From: Asparagopsis taxiformis
Taxonomy: Eukaryota > Rhodophyta > Florideophyceae > Bonnemaisoniales > Bonnemaisoniaceae
Assembly: GCA_030407315.1 (NCBI GenBank)
Contig: JALQPE010002610.1
Coordinates: forward strand, 1-64,000
Reading direction: 5' to 3'
Length of the DNA: 64,000 nucleotides
Part shown: positions 21,401-29,370 of the stretch, one piece after another
Position numbering within the stretch: the first letter of the stretch is position 1
Layout of the letters: each line of letters opens with the position of its first letter
The notes under the pieces: model-generated
Databases searched by the model: none
What the model was told of the DNA's origin: nothing
The model's input: only the letters and a program-made list of their open reading frames with translations
Made by a program: the position numbers and the translations under genes

Positions 21401-23417
21401 CCTCGGTAGGAGGTTCTTTCCCGAATTTAGGGAGGCTGTCTTTGGTCAGCATTTCGTTCAAGGGGTGCGCAATTGCGGCATACCCTTTGATGAATCGTCG
21501 AAAGACGCCACAGCTTCCGAGGAAGGATCGCATTTGCGTAGGCGTTTGCGGAAAGATCGCGTCAGCGATAGCCGAAGTGGCGTTCTGTGCAACAGCTAGC
21601 TTTCCTGGCATCACGACATGTCCCAGGTAATCAACCTTCTTTTCGAAGAAATGACACTTTGTCAACTTCAGGGTGACACCTGCTTCCCGTAGGAGGGAGA
21701 GTACTTGGTCCACATGGTGGAGATGTTCGGCCTCGTCCCGAGAGAATACGATCACATCGTCTAAGTAAATCAGACAGGTCTGCCAGCGAACGCTGCTAAG
21801 AATAATGTCGATGGCACGCTGAAACGTTGCCGGAGCATTCTTTAAGCCAAAAGGCAAACGCTTGAAGCGATATGTCCCCAAGTGGGAGGTGAATGCCGTT
21901 TTGTCACGGTCGTCCTGTGCAACAGGGATCTGCCAATAGCCAGAATTACAATCCAATGTGGTGAATACTTGAGCATCTCCGAGGGAGTCAATGCAATCAT
22001 CCATTCGTGGAAGGGGGTACACATCATTGACAGTGATGTCGTTAAGACCCCTATAGTCGACGCAAAAGCGTAATTTACCATCCTTCTTCGGGACAAGAAC
22101 CACTGGGCTAGCCCATTCGGAGGTCGACGGTTCGATCACTCCCTTTTCCAGCATGCTGGTTATTTCCTTACGGGCAATCTCTCGACGAGCGGGTCCCATC
22201 CGGTAGGGTTGTTGCCGTCTAGGCTTGCTCCCTTCGACTATGTCGATTCGGTGTTCCGTAGCGCGGATGTCCCCTAGGGATCCATCCCACATAGACTCGT
22301 GTCGAGATAGCATGCTAAGGATGCGTTCCCTCAACGGGATTTGACCAAGGTGGTCCAGAGAGACTTCTTGCTTCCAGCTTGATGGTTGGGTGGCCTCGGC
22401 CTTTTGCTCCTGATGGAGAGTAGTCACCATAGTGGAGGCCTCTTGGGAGGAAGGGGTAGAACGGCTGAGAGCCATGGGGCGCATTGGCCGTTCGGGTGCC
22501 CGGAGGGCATAGCCTATAATGGTCCCTTTAGGGAGGTACTTGTCGGATGTACCGAAGTTAGTTAATATAGTCAGGAATTCCTGTCGCGGGATGACTTCCG
22601 CAACCCCATTCGGGATAGAGACACGATGTCGGTGAAGGATCCGATCTCTCGGAGAGAGTATACTCAAGCCGCCACCGGCGCATACAACAGTAGTTGTTAC
22701 TTGACTCCGCGGAGGAACATTCACACTTTGTGACAATCGAATGCCATGAGGCTGGCGGTCTAAGTTAATCCCATTAGAGGGTCGCGAGGCATCCACGTAG
22801 CACGAAAGGGTGGGGGATGTTTTACGCGTAGGCGACATCACTAGGATAGCTATCGACCCGCCGTCGTGAATATCAATTCGTTGGGCCCGGCACCTAATTG
22901 CGTCTACGTGGGTATTCATTGCCCCAGTTCCCAAGATGAGGGGTACGGCCAACTTAGGCGCGACGAAGAATTCTTCCTCAAAGGACTTGTGGCCTAACTG
23001 TAAGGACAGTATTATCTTGCCTTTTATCCGAAGAGGATTGCCGTTAGCATCGGCCAGTTGCGGAACTTTCCCCGTAGGGACTTGGAATTGTTCCCAATTT
23101 TGGGGTAAGCTCCTTTCATGGATGACCGATGGTCCGGACCCGGTGTCCATCACCATACGCATAGGCGTGAGAATTGACGGATCGAGTCCGATGGAACCCA
23201 TTACTACGTAATGGGCGGCCTTAAGCAGGCATGAGGCTTTCGGCCTTGAGGTTCGAGTCCCTGTGGGGGAACCCGAAGGGGTTGGTGTCTGGGAAAGACT
23301 TTGGTCCCTAGAGGGAGTTGCAGCCTTTTCCTGCGGAGGTGGTTGTGGTGAGATGTCCACCGAGTAGCGTAATCGCTCCACCTCCTGACGGGAGTGCGAC
23401 ACCTCACTCCCCGTCAT
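18402..23417 (-). CDS. pol: Ty3/gypsy Pol polyprotein: PR-RT-RNaseH-IN-chromodomain
   Basis: 1671 residues, uninterrupted. An aspartic protease has its DTGSG active site at 91-95 and a second ILGTG near 161. The reverse transcriptase (about 400-600) carries LPFGLKNAP and the catalytic YLDD at 551-554. The RNase H domain (about 698-815) has TDAS and RTDHNALRWL. The integrase has an HHCC zinc region (H955/956 and H962, C992, C995) and the DD35E triad D1024, D1084, E1120 (SDNGPQF, NGQVE). A long Pro/Ser/Arg-rich tail leads to a chromodomain at about 1601-1647 (DDLLDYV, WFLVKWYGY, TWTQRANVP) and a basic end. The start overlaps the gag stop as TAATG, in the -1 frame, so translation may be by reinitiation or -1 frameshift. 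All catalytic residues I checked are present. Confidence 0.95.
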   Translation of the reverse strand: MTGSEVSHSRQEVERLRYSVDISPQPPPQEKAATPSRDQSLSQTPTPSGSPTGTRTSRPKASCLLKAAHYVVMGSIGLDPSILTPMRMVMDTGSGPSVIHERSLPQNWEQFQVPTGKVPQLADANGNPLRIKGKIILSLQLGHKSFEEEFFVAPKLAVPLILGTGAMNTHVDAIRCRAQRIDIHDGGSIAILVMSPTRKTSPTLSCYVDASRPSNGINLDRQPHGIRLSQSVNVPPRSQVTTTVVCAGGGLSILSPRDRILHRHRVSIPNGVAEVIPRQEFLTILTNFGTSDKYLPKGTIIGYALRAPERPMRPMALSRSTPSSQEASTMVTTLHQEQKAEATQPSSWKQEVSLDHLGQIPLRERILSMLSRHESMWDGSLGDIRATEHRIDIVEGSKPRRQQPYRMGPARREIARKEITSMLEKGVIEPSTSEWASPVVLVPKKDGKLRFCVDYRGLNDITVNDVYPLPRMDDCIDSLGDAQVFTTLDCNSGYWQIPVAQDDRDKTAFTSHLGTYRFKRLPFGLKNAPATFQRAIDIILSSVRWQTCLIYLDDVIVFSRDEAEHLHHVDQVLSLLREAGVTLKLTKCHFFEKKVDYLGHVVMPGKLAVAQNATSAIADAIFPQTPTQMRSFLGSCGVFRRFIKGYAAIAHPLNEMLTKDSLPKFGKEPPTEDQRRAFNALKEVMTKPPILALPKLGQPYTVDTDASAYQIGCALLQQQGEENDLKPIGYWSRTLTKPERGYSPTERECLAVVWAVTILRPYLEQTKFVVRTDHNALRWLMNINDPSGRLCRWRLRLAEFDYQIVYRPGRVHQLPDALSRVETNGETPVTIDDEIPTLLATHAPQGETSLDDDTDVWFYDLSLARDHAEEAPNRNGTPVLTTHPQTENYCPITLQEWLEEQRTDDFCQQALASQKSDSLFFEDEDGVLCRKSKLDGSSQIVVPKALRQRLLTMCHHGILAGHPGQNRMYDTMRLSYYWPAMAADITGTVERCSACARNRLRLRKHASTLQLFPATTPLDDVAIDLLGPLPRTKKGNVHLLVISCRFTKLTQVVPLRSITAYHVAVAFCTHWVFKYGPPRTLLSDNGPQFASKFFQAVCLQLGTKNVFTTAYHPQTNGQVERYNRTLLSMLRNYVNDNQDDWDVYASALTYAYNTHVHRTTGTTPFDLILSRPPPPYATHHSVKRRATPDAFTKQDFLRRITDTIDMAGKRLHSAQARYKRNFDRSIRKSKRLITTDDYVYLDNPEVRERNKLTPIAQGPYRVIRAGRRTVYIDRDGITEKVSLDRVALAPRPTEEPTLPPRLHAANAQASPSGADALAPNTQSRQPPGDGQQYAPNKSPSPTPNQEYPFRDQLSSPRQPTIRITPEGSGLGQTTLQEGAPDAVRVSKNFATPSRDQPCSLSPFGNSPTIGNDAHDPSRSPTQPVTTNRNRTQLRRSQQRRHDNSANADQDQYVNPDRALPSHKRATRRSMAGTDATDSAPRHLTNANATRRRSIKARIHTPTSPQRDANPPSGAELRIANQASQAPAHLAKPKPGRHTRSSAKKIATANPVRSLEATPNGEQEKAPQGTQPNSERVALPEGTKETPEGSSDAERATSEEEYPIDDLLDYVTDDDGEQWFLVKWYGYRKPTWTQRANVPPEWASRYFRRRQHREGDRQPRRARTRKPKRGKK

Positions 23418-25342
23418 TAGTTTTCCGACGACGTGTCGGAGTCGTCGGAGGTTTCCAAGGCGTCGGCAACGTCTTGAGCCGTTACGGAAGATCCGTTACG
23501 TTCTAAAACGTCTCGCCTCAGAGGGCCCAATTTGGGATGATTTTCGTCATCGGCGAACGCAACCATGCGTGTTGGAGGGTTTGACCGTTGGAGCACGGCT
23601 TTAGGGTAATCCCTTTTTCGGTTGAACCGATTGGACTGGCGCTGTTGGCGGCGCATAACCTGCTCCGGTTCTTGCTGGTAAGCGTAGTTCGCAAAGGCGA
23701 AGTAAGTTCCCACTGAGGGTGGTAGGTAAGGACAAGTGTATAACACGTGCCCTGGTTGGCGACAGCCAGAGCATCTCCAAGTAACAGCCCCTTCGGGGAT
23801 CATACTCTCAGCGAGTTTAAGATGTTCTCCCGTTAGGGTAGGGGCCTGCATTGGCGCGCCCATTGGGTTCCCGGTAGGGGAAGGTAAGGTCGGCGGCGGG
23901 GTCCGCGGTATCACAGCCGGTTCTCCGGGTACGGTAGCGAGCAACGCTTTGCGTTTACGTTCCGCGATTTCCCGAGTAGGGTAAGCCTTCGGCTTTGCGG
24001 GTAGCGAAGCTCGTAGAGAGTCCCCGAGTCCTTTAGCAAGGTTACGGACAGCAAGAAAATCTTCTCCGCCACTGCGGCCTATAGTCACCTTGACGGTGTG
24101 TTTAACCTCTGGGCGTAGGCCCTTGAGGTAGTAGTTGACCAAGTCTCTTTCCGAGAAGACGTTCGCACACAGGAGTGCAGCGTCCTGCAGTCTGTCTGCG
24201 TATGCAGCTTCATCTTCATCCGGCCCTTGCCGTATACGCGTTACTGCGTCATATGCGTCCGCTAGGACATTGTCCGTCGCGTAGCGAGCCAGAAGGGCGT
24301 TAACGGCTTGAGGCCAAGTGATCTGCTGATGCAGGTGGTTGAGAAGCTTGCGCTTTCGCGCCTCAGCGGCGATAAACCGTTGAGGTTCTCCTTCCAGGAA
24401 ATACTTGAGTAACTTGGTAGCTTCTCCCTCCGAGACTCCGCATGAATCACATGCATCTTGAAATTCCGCGAGGAACCGGAGGATATCGATGGGTTCCGTA
24501 CCATCGAACGGCGTGAATGACGCGTTGAAATTACGGATCTTCTCCGTTAGCTTATACAAGCTTCTTGATTTACCCATTGGGGTATCAGTCGTTAGGGACT
24601 TGTTCTTGAGTCGGTAGTACCGATAGGAGACCACTAGGTCGAACGCGGGTTCGCGGGCCTTCAAAGGCACTAAGCCTTCCTCAAGAGGTCCTTCTTCATC
24701 ATCCCACGAGGGATTTTCCGGTGCAGATCCGGTGGCACGAGTGTGCTGTCTCGTGCGAGAGATATTCCCTGTTTGGGATAGTGATTCGGCGAGGGCGTCG
24801 ACACGGTCCGACAGGTGTCGGGTTGCTTCTGCGACTTGATCCAATCGGGGATCTTCTTCTTCCTCCCTACCGGATGTAGGGTCAGGGAAGTCAGCCGATC
24901 GGATGCGGCGAGCAGGAAACTCCTGTTGTCCTAATGGACTGGCACTAAAGCCGTGAATCGAAAGCTCCTCCAGACGAGTTTCCAAAAGGGACACGCGTTT
25001 AGCGAATTCGGCTTTGACCTGATTCCAGGTTTCCGCTAGGAACTCGGCGTCCCGATCTTGGGTGGCTTCTCGGCTGGCGGCCATCAGCTTTGGCTCGACC
25101 AGTTCCATGACGGTTTCGACCGTAGCGTCTACGATTTCCGCCCTGCGGTCTTGAACAGTCTTCTCGACGACGGTGCTGAATTCAGCCTTGAACTCTTCCA
25201 ACCGTTCGTTGAAGATTCGGTCGGCTCGGTCTTGCAGGGTGTTAATCACCACGCCTTCTTCGGCGATCAGATCCGAATCGGATAAGTCGCTGGCAGGCGC
25301 TATGTCCTCACTAGAGGGTCCCGCTGTAGGGTTACGAGGCAT
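23417..25342 (-). CDS. gag: Ty3/gypsy Gag protein
   Basis: 641 residues from ATG 25342, 78 nt after the 5' LTR. The N-terminal half is acidic with predicted helices (FNERLEEFKAEF, EFLAETWNQVKAEFAK). A capsid-type retrotransposon gag domain lies at about 265-420 (FTPFDGTEPIDILRFLAEFQ, WPQAVNALLARY, ADRLQDAALLCANVF, LKGLRPEVKHTV). A CCHC zinc knuckle follows at about 523-536 (C-x2-C-x4-H-x4-C, with CRQPGHVLYTC), then a basic region and an acidic Ser/Asp-rich C terminus. Gag forms the particle and binds the element RNA. The stop TAA shares its last base with the pol ATG. Confidence 0.9.
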   Translation of the reverse strand: MPRNPTAGPSSEDIAPASDLSDSDLIAEEGVVINTLQDRADRIFNERLEEFKAEFSTVVEKTVQDRRAEIVDATVETVMELVEPKLMAASREATQDRDAEFLAETWNQVKAEFAKRVSLLETRLEELSIHGFSASPLGQQEFPARRIRSADFPDPTSGREEEEDPRLDQVAEATRHLSDRVDALAESLSQTGNISRTRQHTRATGSAPENPSWDDEEGPLEEGLVPLKAREPAFDLVVSYRYYRLKNKSLTTDTPMGKSRSLYKLTEKIRNFNASFTPFDGTEPIDILRFLAEFQDACDSCGVSEGEATKLLKYFLEGEPQRFIAAEARKRKLLNHLHQQITWPQAVNALLARYATDNVLADAYDAVTRIRQGPDEDEAAYADRLQDAALLCANVFSERDLVNYYLKGLRPEVKHTVKVTIGRSGGEDFLAVRNLAKGLGDSLRASLPAKPKAYPTREIAERKRKALLATVPGEPAVIPRTPPPTLPSPTGNPMGAPMQAPTLTGEHLKLAESMIPEGAVTWRCSGCRQPGHVLYTCPYLPPSVGTYFAFANYAYQQEPEQVMRRQQRQSNRFNRKRDYPKAVLQRSNPPTRMVAFADDENHPKLGPLRRDVLERNGSSVTAQDVADALETSDDSDTSSEN

Positions 25343-25405
25343 CGTGAAGATGATTGTGAAGGAAAATTTCTCTCAAAGAGACTTACCCGAGGGTACAAGG
25401 TTCTA

Positions 25406-25418
25406 GGTCGAGAGACCA
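25406..25418 (-). other. Candidate primer binding site
   Basis: In element sense TGGTCTCTCGACC starts one base after the end of the 5' LTR. TGG matches the complement of a tRNA 3' CCA, and the position is standard. I cannot name the tRNA: it is not the usual initiator-Met PBS. Confidence 0.65.
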
Positions 25419-25419
25419 A

Positions 25420-26102
25420 TGTAGCAGGTAGAAAATCCGCTAGAGCGGCAAACCACCCGACAGGTGTCCCGAGCCTCGGTAGAGGAAGTGGTAGAGCAGA
25501 TGAACCTTATAGGTACCCGGCGGGTAGTCTCGTGAGAGAGAAGGGATCGCTACCCGGAGGGGGTTGTGCGATTATAGCGCTCACGCGAGATGCGTATTAA
25601 TGGAGCAAGATGACGTAATCCGTCGAGCTGTTGGCTAACCCTAAGGTTTTCCCGGAGAGGGGTTGAACAATAGGTATGCGAACACTGTTCCTGTGGGTCG
25701 TAATTCCACTTGAGTTTACGTTACTCTAGAAACCGTGCCTACTGGCTATTCCAGTGGCAGTTTTATACTAAGTCTACTGTAAGCTAGGGTTAGTGGTTAG
25801 GAATAAATATCCAGTTAGTGACCAATCAGAACTCAATTACTGGCGCTCGCCTACCCGCGAGGTCATTGCCAATAGGCTTACATTGTAATGTATGGCTGAT
25901 CAGCCTAAGTTAAAATTTGCCCCTTGTGGGGTCTTGGCCGGGGCCGATAGGCCCGGGTGGGGTTATTTGTCAGCCATAGCTGGTCCTAAGCATAGGAAAC
26001 ACGCCAGTTGGCTGGTGCCTTCTGATTGGCACATCCCGTAAGTGGGTACCCAATAGGGAAGCGACACGGCTCGATCAGCGAGGACCGCCAGGCGGTACGA
26101 CA
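25420..26102 (-). repeat. 5' LTR of the complete element
   Basis: 683 bp, same length and ends as the left LTR. In element sense TATAAAA lies at 25767-25761, about 335 nt into the LTR, so the U3 part would be about 365 nt long. It is followed by the PBS and the gag leader. Confidence 0.95.
25761..25767 (-). promoter_or_regulatory. LTR TATA box
   Basis: TATAAAA on the minus strand, the same strand as gag and pol. It is kept in the other LTR (13993-13987) and in copy 1 (12253-12259). Confidence 0.65.
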
Positions 26103-26107
26103 AAGCT
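26103..26107. repeat. Target-site duplication AAGCT (right)
   Basis: It directly follows the CA end of the right LTR and equals 13641-13645. Confidence 0.9.
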
Positions 26108-26609
26108 AACCAGCTGAACATTACAATGTAAGCCTAACTGGCAATAACCTCGCGGGTAGGCGAGTGCCGTTAACTGGGCTCTGGTTGGTCAATAACTGGA
26201 TATTTATTCCTAACCACTAACCCTAGCTGACAGTAGACTTAGTATAAATATGCCACTGGAATAGCCAGTAGGCACGGTTTCTAGAGTAACGGAAACTCAA
26301 GTGGAATTACGACCCACTGGGTCGTACAGTGGCACTGGAACAGTGTTCGCATACCTATTGTTCAACCCCTCTCCGGGAAAACCTTAGGGTTAGCCAACAG
26401 CTCGACGGATTACGTCACTCGCTCTATCCATACGCCTCTCGCGTGAGCACCCCTTTGTCGCACAACCCCCTCCGGGTAACGACACCTTCTCTCTTACGAG
26501 ACTACCCGCTGGGTACCTATAAGGTTCATCTGCTCTACCACTTCCTCTACCGAGGTTCGGGACACCTGTCGGGTGGTTTGCCGCTCTAGCGGATTTTCTA
26601 CCTGCTACA
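26108..26609 (+). mobile_element. Copy 2 retroelement, remainder of its 3' LTR
   Basis: This continues the LTR broken off at 13645. It resembles the copy 1 LTR but is more diverged, with a small insertion (GGGTCGTACAGTGGCACT near 26320). A TATAAAT-like box (TATAAATA) is near 26244. It ends CTGCTACA at 26609. The flank GTAAC would be its target duplication, but the partner end is not in the window. Confidence 0.85.
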
Positions 26610-27251
26610 GTAACGTACACGTGCACAATTGTAACGGGAGAATCCTCCCGCTCGCACACGTGTGTGACTAGTCGCGCCTATATCGCTACACGTGGAACGC
26701 TCGCCGAAGGGTCCCGCACAAGCAATGTGGCCCGGTGCCAATGCAAGGCGGCACGCGCCCATTCGCCCTTGGGCGACAATTCCTTTGCCACGTCACCGCG
26801 GCTAGTGATTGCCAACGCGGCTCTTGGCGGCTGATTCCTTACCGAACACCCACTCACGCTCTCGAGCGTACCGCTTAAACGACCCCTCCTGGCGCCCATT
26901 CCAGACGCCTGGAATTATCCTCCCGCGACCGCTCGCAGCGCAATACGGGACGAGTCCCACACTTCTGATACGCCGAAGACAAAGTAATATCGCAGACTTT
27001 ACACTTGTACACGCGCTTGTCAGATGGGGGCTTTGTACTCTTGTTAACTCGTGACTGAGCGACCCGATGAGTGTTGACAGAGGCTGCGTGGGGAATCAGC
27101 TGTAAAGTGCGACCTGCAGCACTTTCGCCGACCTTTGGGAGGTCAGAAGAGGATGAGGGGCGGTTCGCACGCGCGGTCTGGGTGATTTGATCGGTATCCG
27201 CGAGGAGTTCCCAATCTGTATTAAGGACAGGAGTGCTAGGCCTTGTGAGGG
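26610..27251. other. Non-genic gap between retroelements
   Basis: No gene, RNA or repeat that I can recognise. There is a short inverted motif around 26650 (CGGGAGAATCCTCCCG). Confidence 0.35.
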
Positions 27252-27256
27252 CCTGG

Positions 27257-27726
27257 TGTCATTCTTTACAGACTAGCTACTGTAATTCTTCGCTGCGAAA
27301 AAATATTTGGTCAAATAATTAGCTAAAAATTAGATTTGCTTTATTATATCTACCACCGCCGCCGCCGCACAAATTAGCTTTACACCTGGAGGAGGAATTT
27401 TCCTCGCCAGTTGATAGGTATATAACCAGCGATACCAAACCGGTTCCTGGAAATTCCGTCCCATCATCGAACAATCAACCCACCCCTTTAGCGTCAATAA
27501 AGCACTTCCCTTGGTAATCCCCCGCCCTGCGCGTGTCCCAGTCGCGATTCACAGCCACACTCCTCGAGCCCCGCGATCGGTAATTAATCCCCGCCGCCCC
27601 TCGGGCAACTGCACCCGCCTCTTGAGAAGGCAACCCTATCCTTACACGTGTCAACATTTTCTGGAAATCAAAACATTCAGGAAATTTGTACTGGAAACTA
27701 TCATTTCGGACTGAGTTTTTCTGACA
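27257..27726 (+). mobile_element. Solo LTR, 470 bp, plus orientation
   Basis: The sequence begins TGTCATTC and ends CTGACA, and CCTGG is duplicated on both sides (27252-27256 and 27727-27731). It carries TATATAA (27419-27425) and AATAAA (27496-27501) in the same orientation, as an LTR promoter and poly(A) signal would. No internal retroelement sequence follows. It is unrelated to the 683-bp LTR family, and its partner lies in reverse at 28137-28606. Confidence 0.8.
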
Positions 27727-27731
27727 CCTGG

Positions 27732-28136
27732 GCACAGTCGGACGGGGCACTTTCTGGTCCGTTGGTGGCTTGGTAGGCCCTTTGGACCCGTCTTTCTTGC
27801 TCCTGTATGACCTGCGGGTCGTTCGACGCACGCTTAGTTCTCGCCACTGTAATTCACGTTAGCTTCCAGTTTTCACCTTCTTTTCGGGGTTATTTTCATT
27901 TTTACTTACTTTTCCTTTTTTGGGTTTTACCTTTTCTGCTTTTTTTGTTTTGGGGTTCTTCCCCTTTTTCTTTTTAGATCCCTTGTTTTGTTAGTTTCGA
28001 TAATTATTACCGAAGTAATCAGACAGGAGTCCGCCAAATGTTCCGTACAGTTTTAAACAAAAACGTTGTAGTAAAACTGTCACGCAATATTTGGAATTCA
28101 AATTTCAAGATGCGGGTTTCCTTGTTAAGTCTAGAC
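27732..28136. other. Spacer between the two solo LTRs, polypyrimidine-rich
   Basis: Contains a T/C-rich plus strand at about 27870-27990 (runs of TTTT, CCTTTT). The ORFs found here run into the LTRs and show no motif. Confidence 0.4.
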
Positions 28137-28606
28137 TGTCAGAAAAACTCAATCTGAAATAATAGTTTCCAGTAAAAATTTCCTGAATGTTTTGATTTCC
28201 AGAAAATGTTGACACGTGTAAGGATAGGGTTGCCTTCTCAAGAGGCGAGTGCAGTTGCCCGAGGGGCGGCGGGGATTAATTACCGATCGCGGGGCTCGAG
28301 GAGTGTGGCTGTGAATCGCGACCGGGGCACGCGCAGGGCGGGGGATTACCAAGGGAAGTGCTTTATTGACGCTAAAGGGGTGGGTTGATTGTTCGATGAT
28401 GGGACGGAATTTCCAGGAACCGGTTTGGTATCGCTGGTTATATACCTATCAACTGGCGAGGAAAATTCCTCCTCCAGGTGTAAAGCTAATTTGTGCGGCG
28501 GCGGCGGTGGTAGATATAATAAAGCAAATCTAATTTTTAGCTAATTATTTGATCAAATATTTTGTCGTAGCGAAGAATTACAGTAGCTATTCTGTAAAGA
28601 ATGACA
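28137..28606 (-). mobile_element. Solo LTR, 470 bp, minus orientation
   Basis: This is the reverse complement of 27257-27726 with scattered substitutions and equal length. TG...CA ends, TATA box and AATAAA are all kept. I see no target duplication: TAGAC lies before it and GTCAA after it. It may therefore have been moved by recombination after insertion. Confidence 0.75.
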
Positions 28607-29370
28607 GTCAAACAAGCGGGTAGATTTAGGTCGGGAAGTACAAGAGCTTGGCGGATACCCTAGCTGGCTAACGGTAGCGGAAGGATACCCTCACTGGCCT
28701 CCATCAAAAAATGTACAAGTGGAGCGAGCACAGAGATTATGTGTTTAACAAATCAAGAACGGGAGTCCCTTATATCTATGCGGACGAGCCAATCACAGCC
28801 CTCTATTCACAACATGCGCGAGCATGCTCGAGCATATTCTGCTCGTGAGAAAGGCCCTCAGGGCTGAGAAAGGCCCTCAAAATGACGGAATGGAGTTTCT
28901 TACATCCATGCTTTTCCGATAATTTTTATCGGCGGGACATCTCTGCTGTTACGCTTGAACCAACGCCGACAAGATGATTTTATGGTCGCTGGTCCCCTCG
29001 CCTTGAAAACCGCTCTGAGAGACGTCGCTCTCTAGGCACAAAAAGGCAGAAGGCGAATCGGGCGAACGCGCAATTTTCTAAGGCGAGATGGAGTATCGAA
29101 TCGTGTGTCAAGTTTCGTTGCCAAATCGCCCCAATTGTGTATTTTATCCGGTTATACTCATACGAGATTCTTTGTTTTGATCACAATCGTTGAAATCATC
29201 ACAAAATTGCACGGCACAACCCAACGCCACGATCACCCAGCCCACCGAACCAGCTGGTCCTGCAATGCATTACACCTCTTTCCCCTTATCGAAGTTGAGC
29301 CAAAGGCAATAAATATCGGCCGCATCATCTCTATCACTCCCCTTCGCCCTTGTTACATGTGTTAGTCGCA
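28607..29370. other. Intergenic region before the DUF4246-like gene
   Basis: No gene recognised. GAGAAAGGCCCTCA is repeated directly near 28850 and 28865, and a palindromic AGCATGCTCGAGCAT lies near 28820. Confidence 0.35.

Larger units (their letters stand above)
13646..26102 (-). mobile_element. Complete Ty3/gypsy chromovirus with antisense ORF (copy 3)
   Basis: A 12,457-bp LTR retrotransposon with its genome sense on the minus strand. Order in element sense: 5' LTR (26102-25420), one-base gap, PBS starting TGG (25418-25406), gag (25342-23417), pol (23417-18402), a convergent ORF on the opposite strand (14829-18095), hairpin, polypurine tract (14340-14332) and 3' LTR (14328-13646). AAGCT target duplications flank it. 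By eye the two LTRs differ at three positions in 683, and both gag and pol are open, so it inserted recently and may be active. It lies inside the LTR of copy 2. The chromodomain at the pol C terminus places it with chromoviruses. Confidence 0.95.

Noticed and set aside
27257..28606. A single 1350-bp foldback or MITE-like transposon with 470-bp inverted ends
   Set aside because: CCTGG is duplicated around the left arm alone, and each arm has LTR-type ends and signals. No outer duplication joins the two arms.
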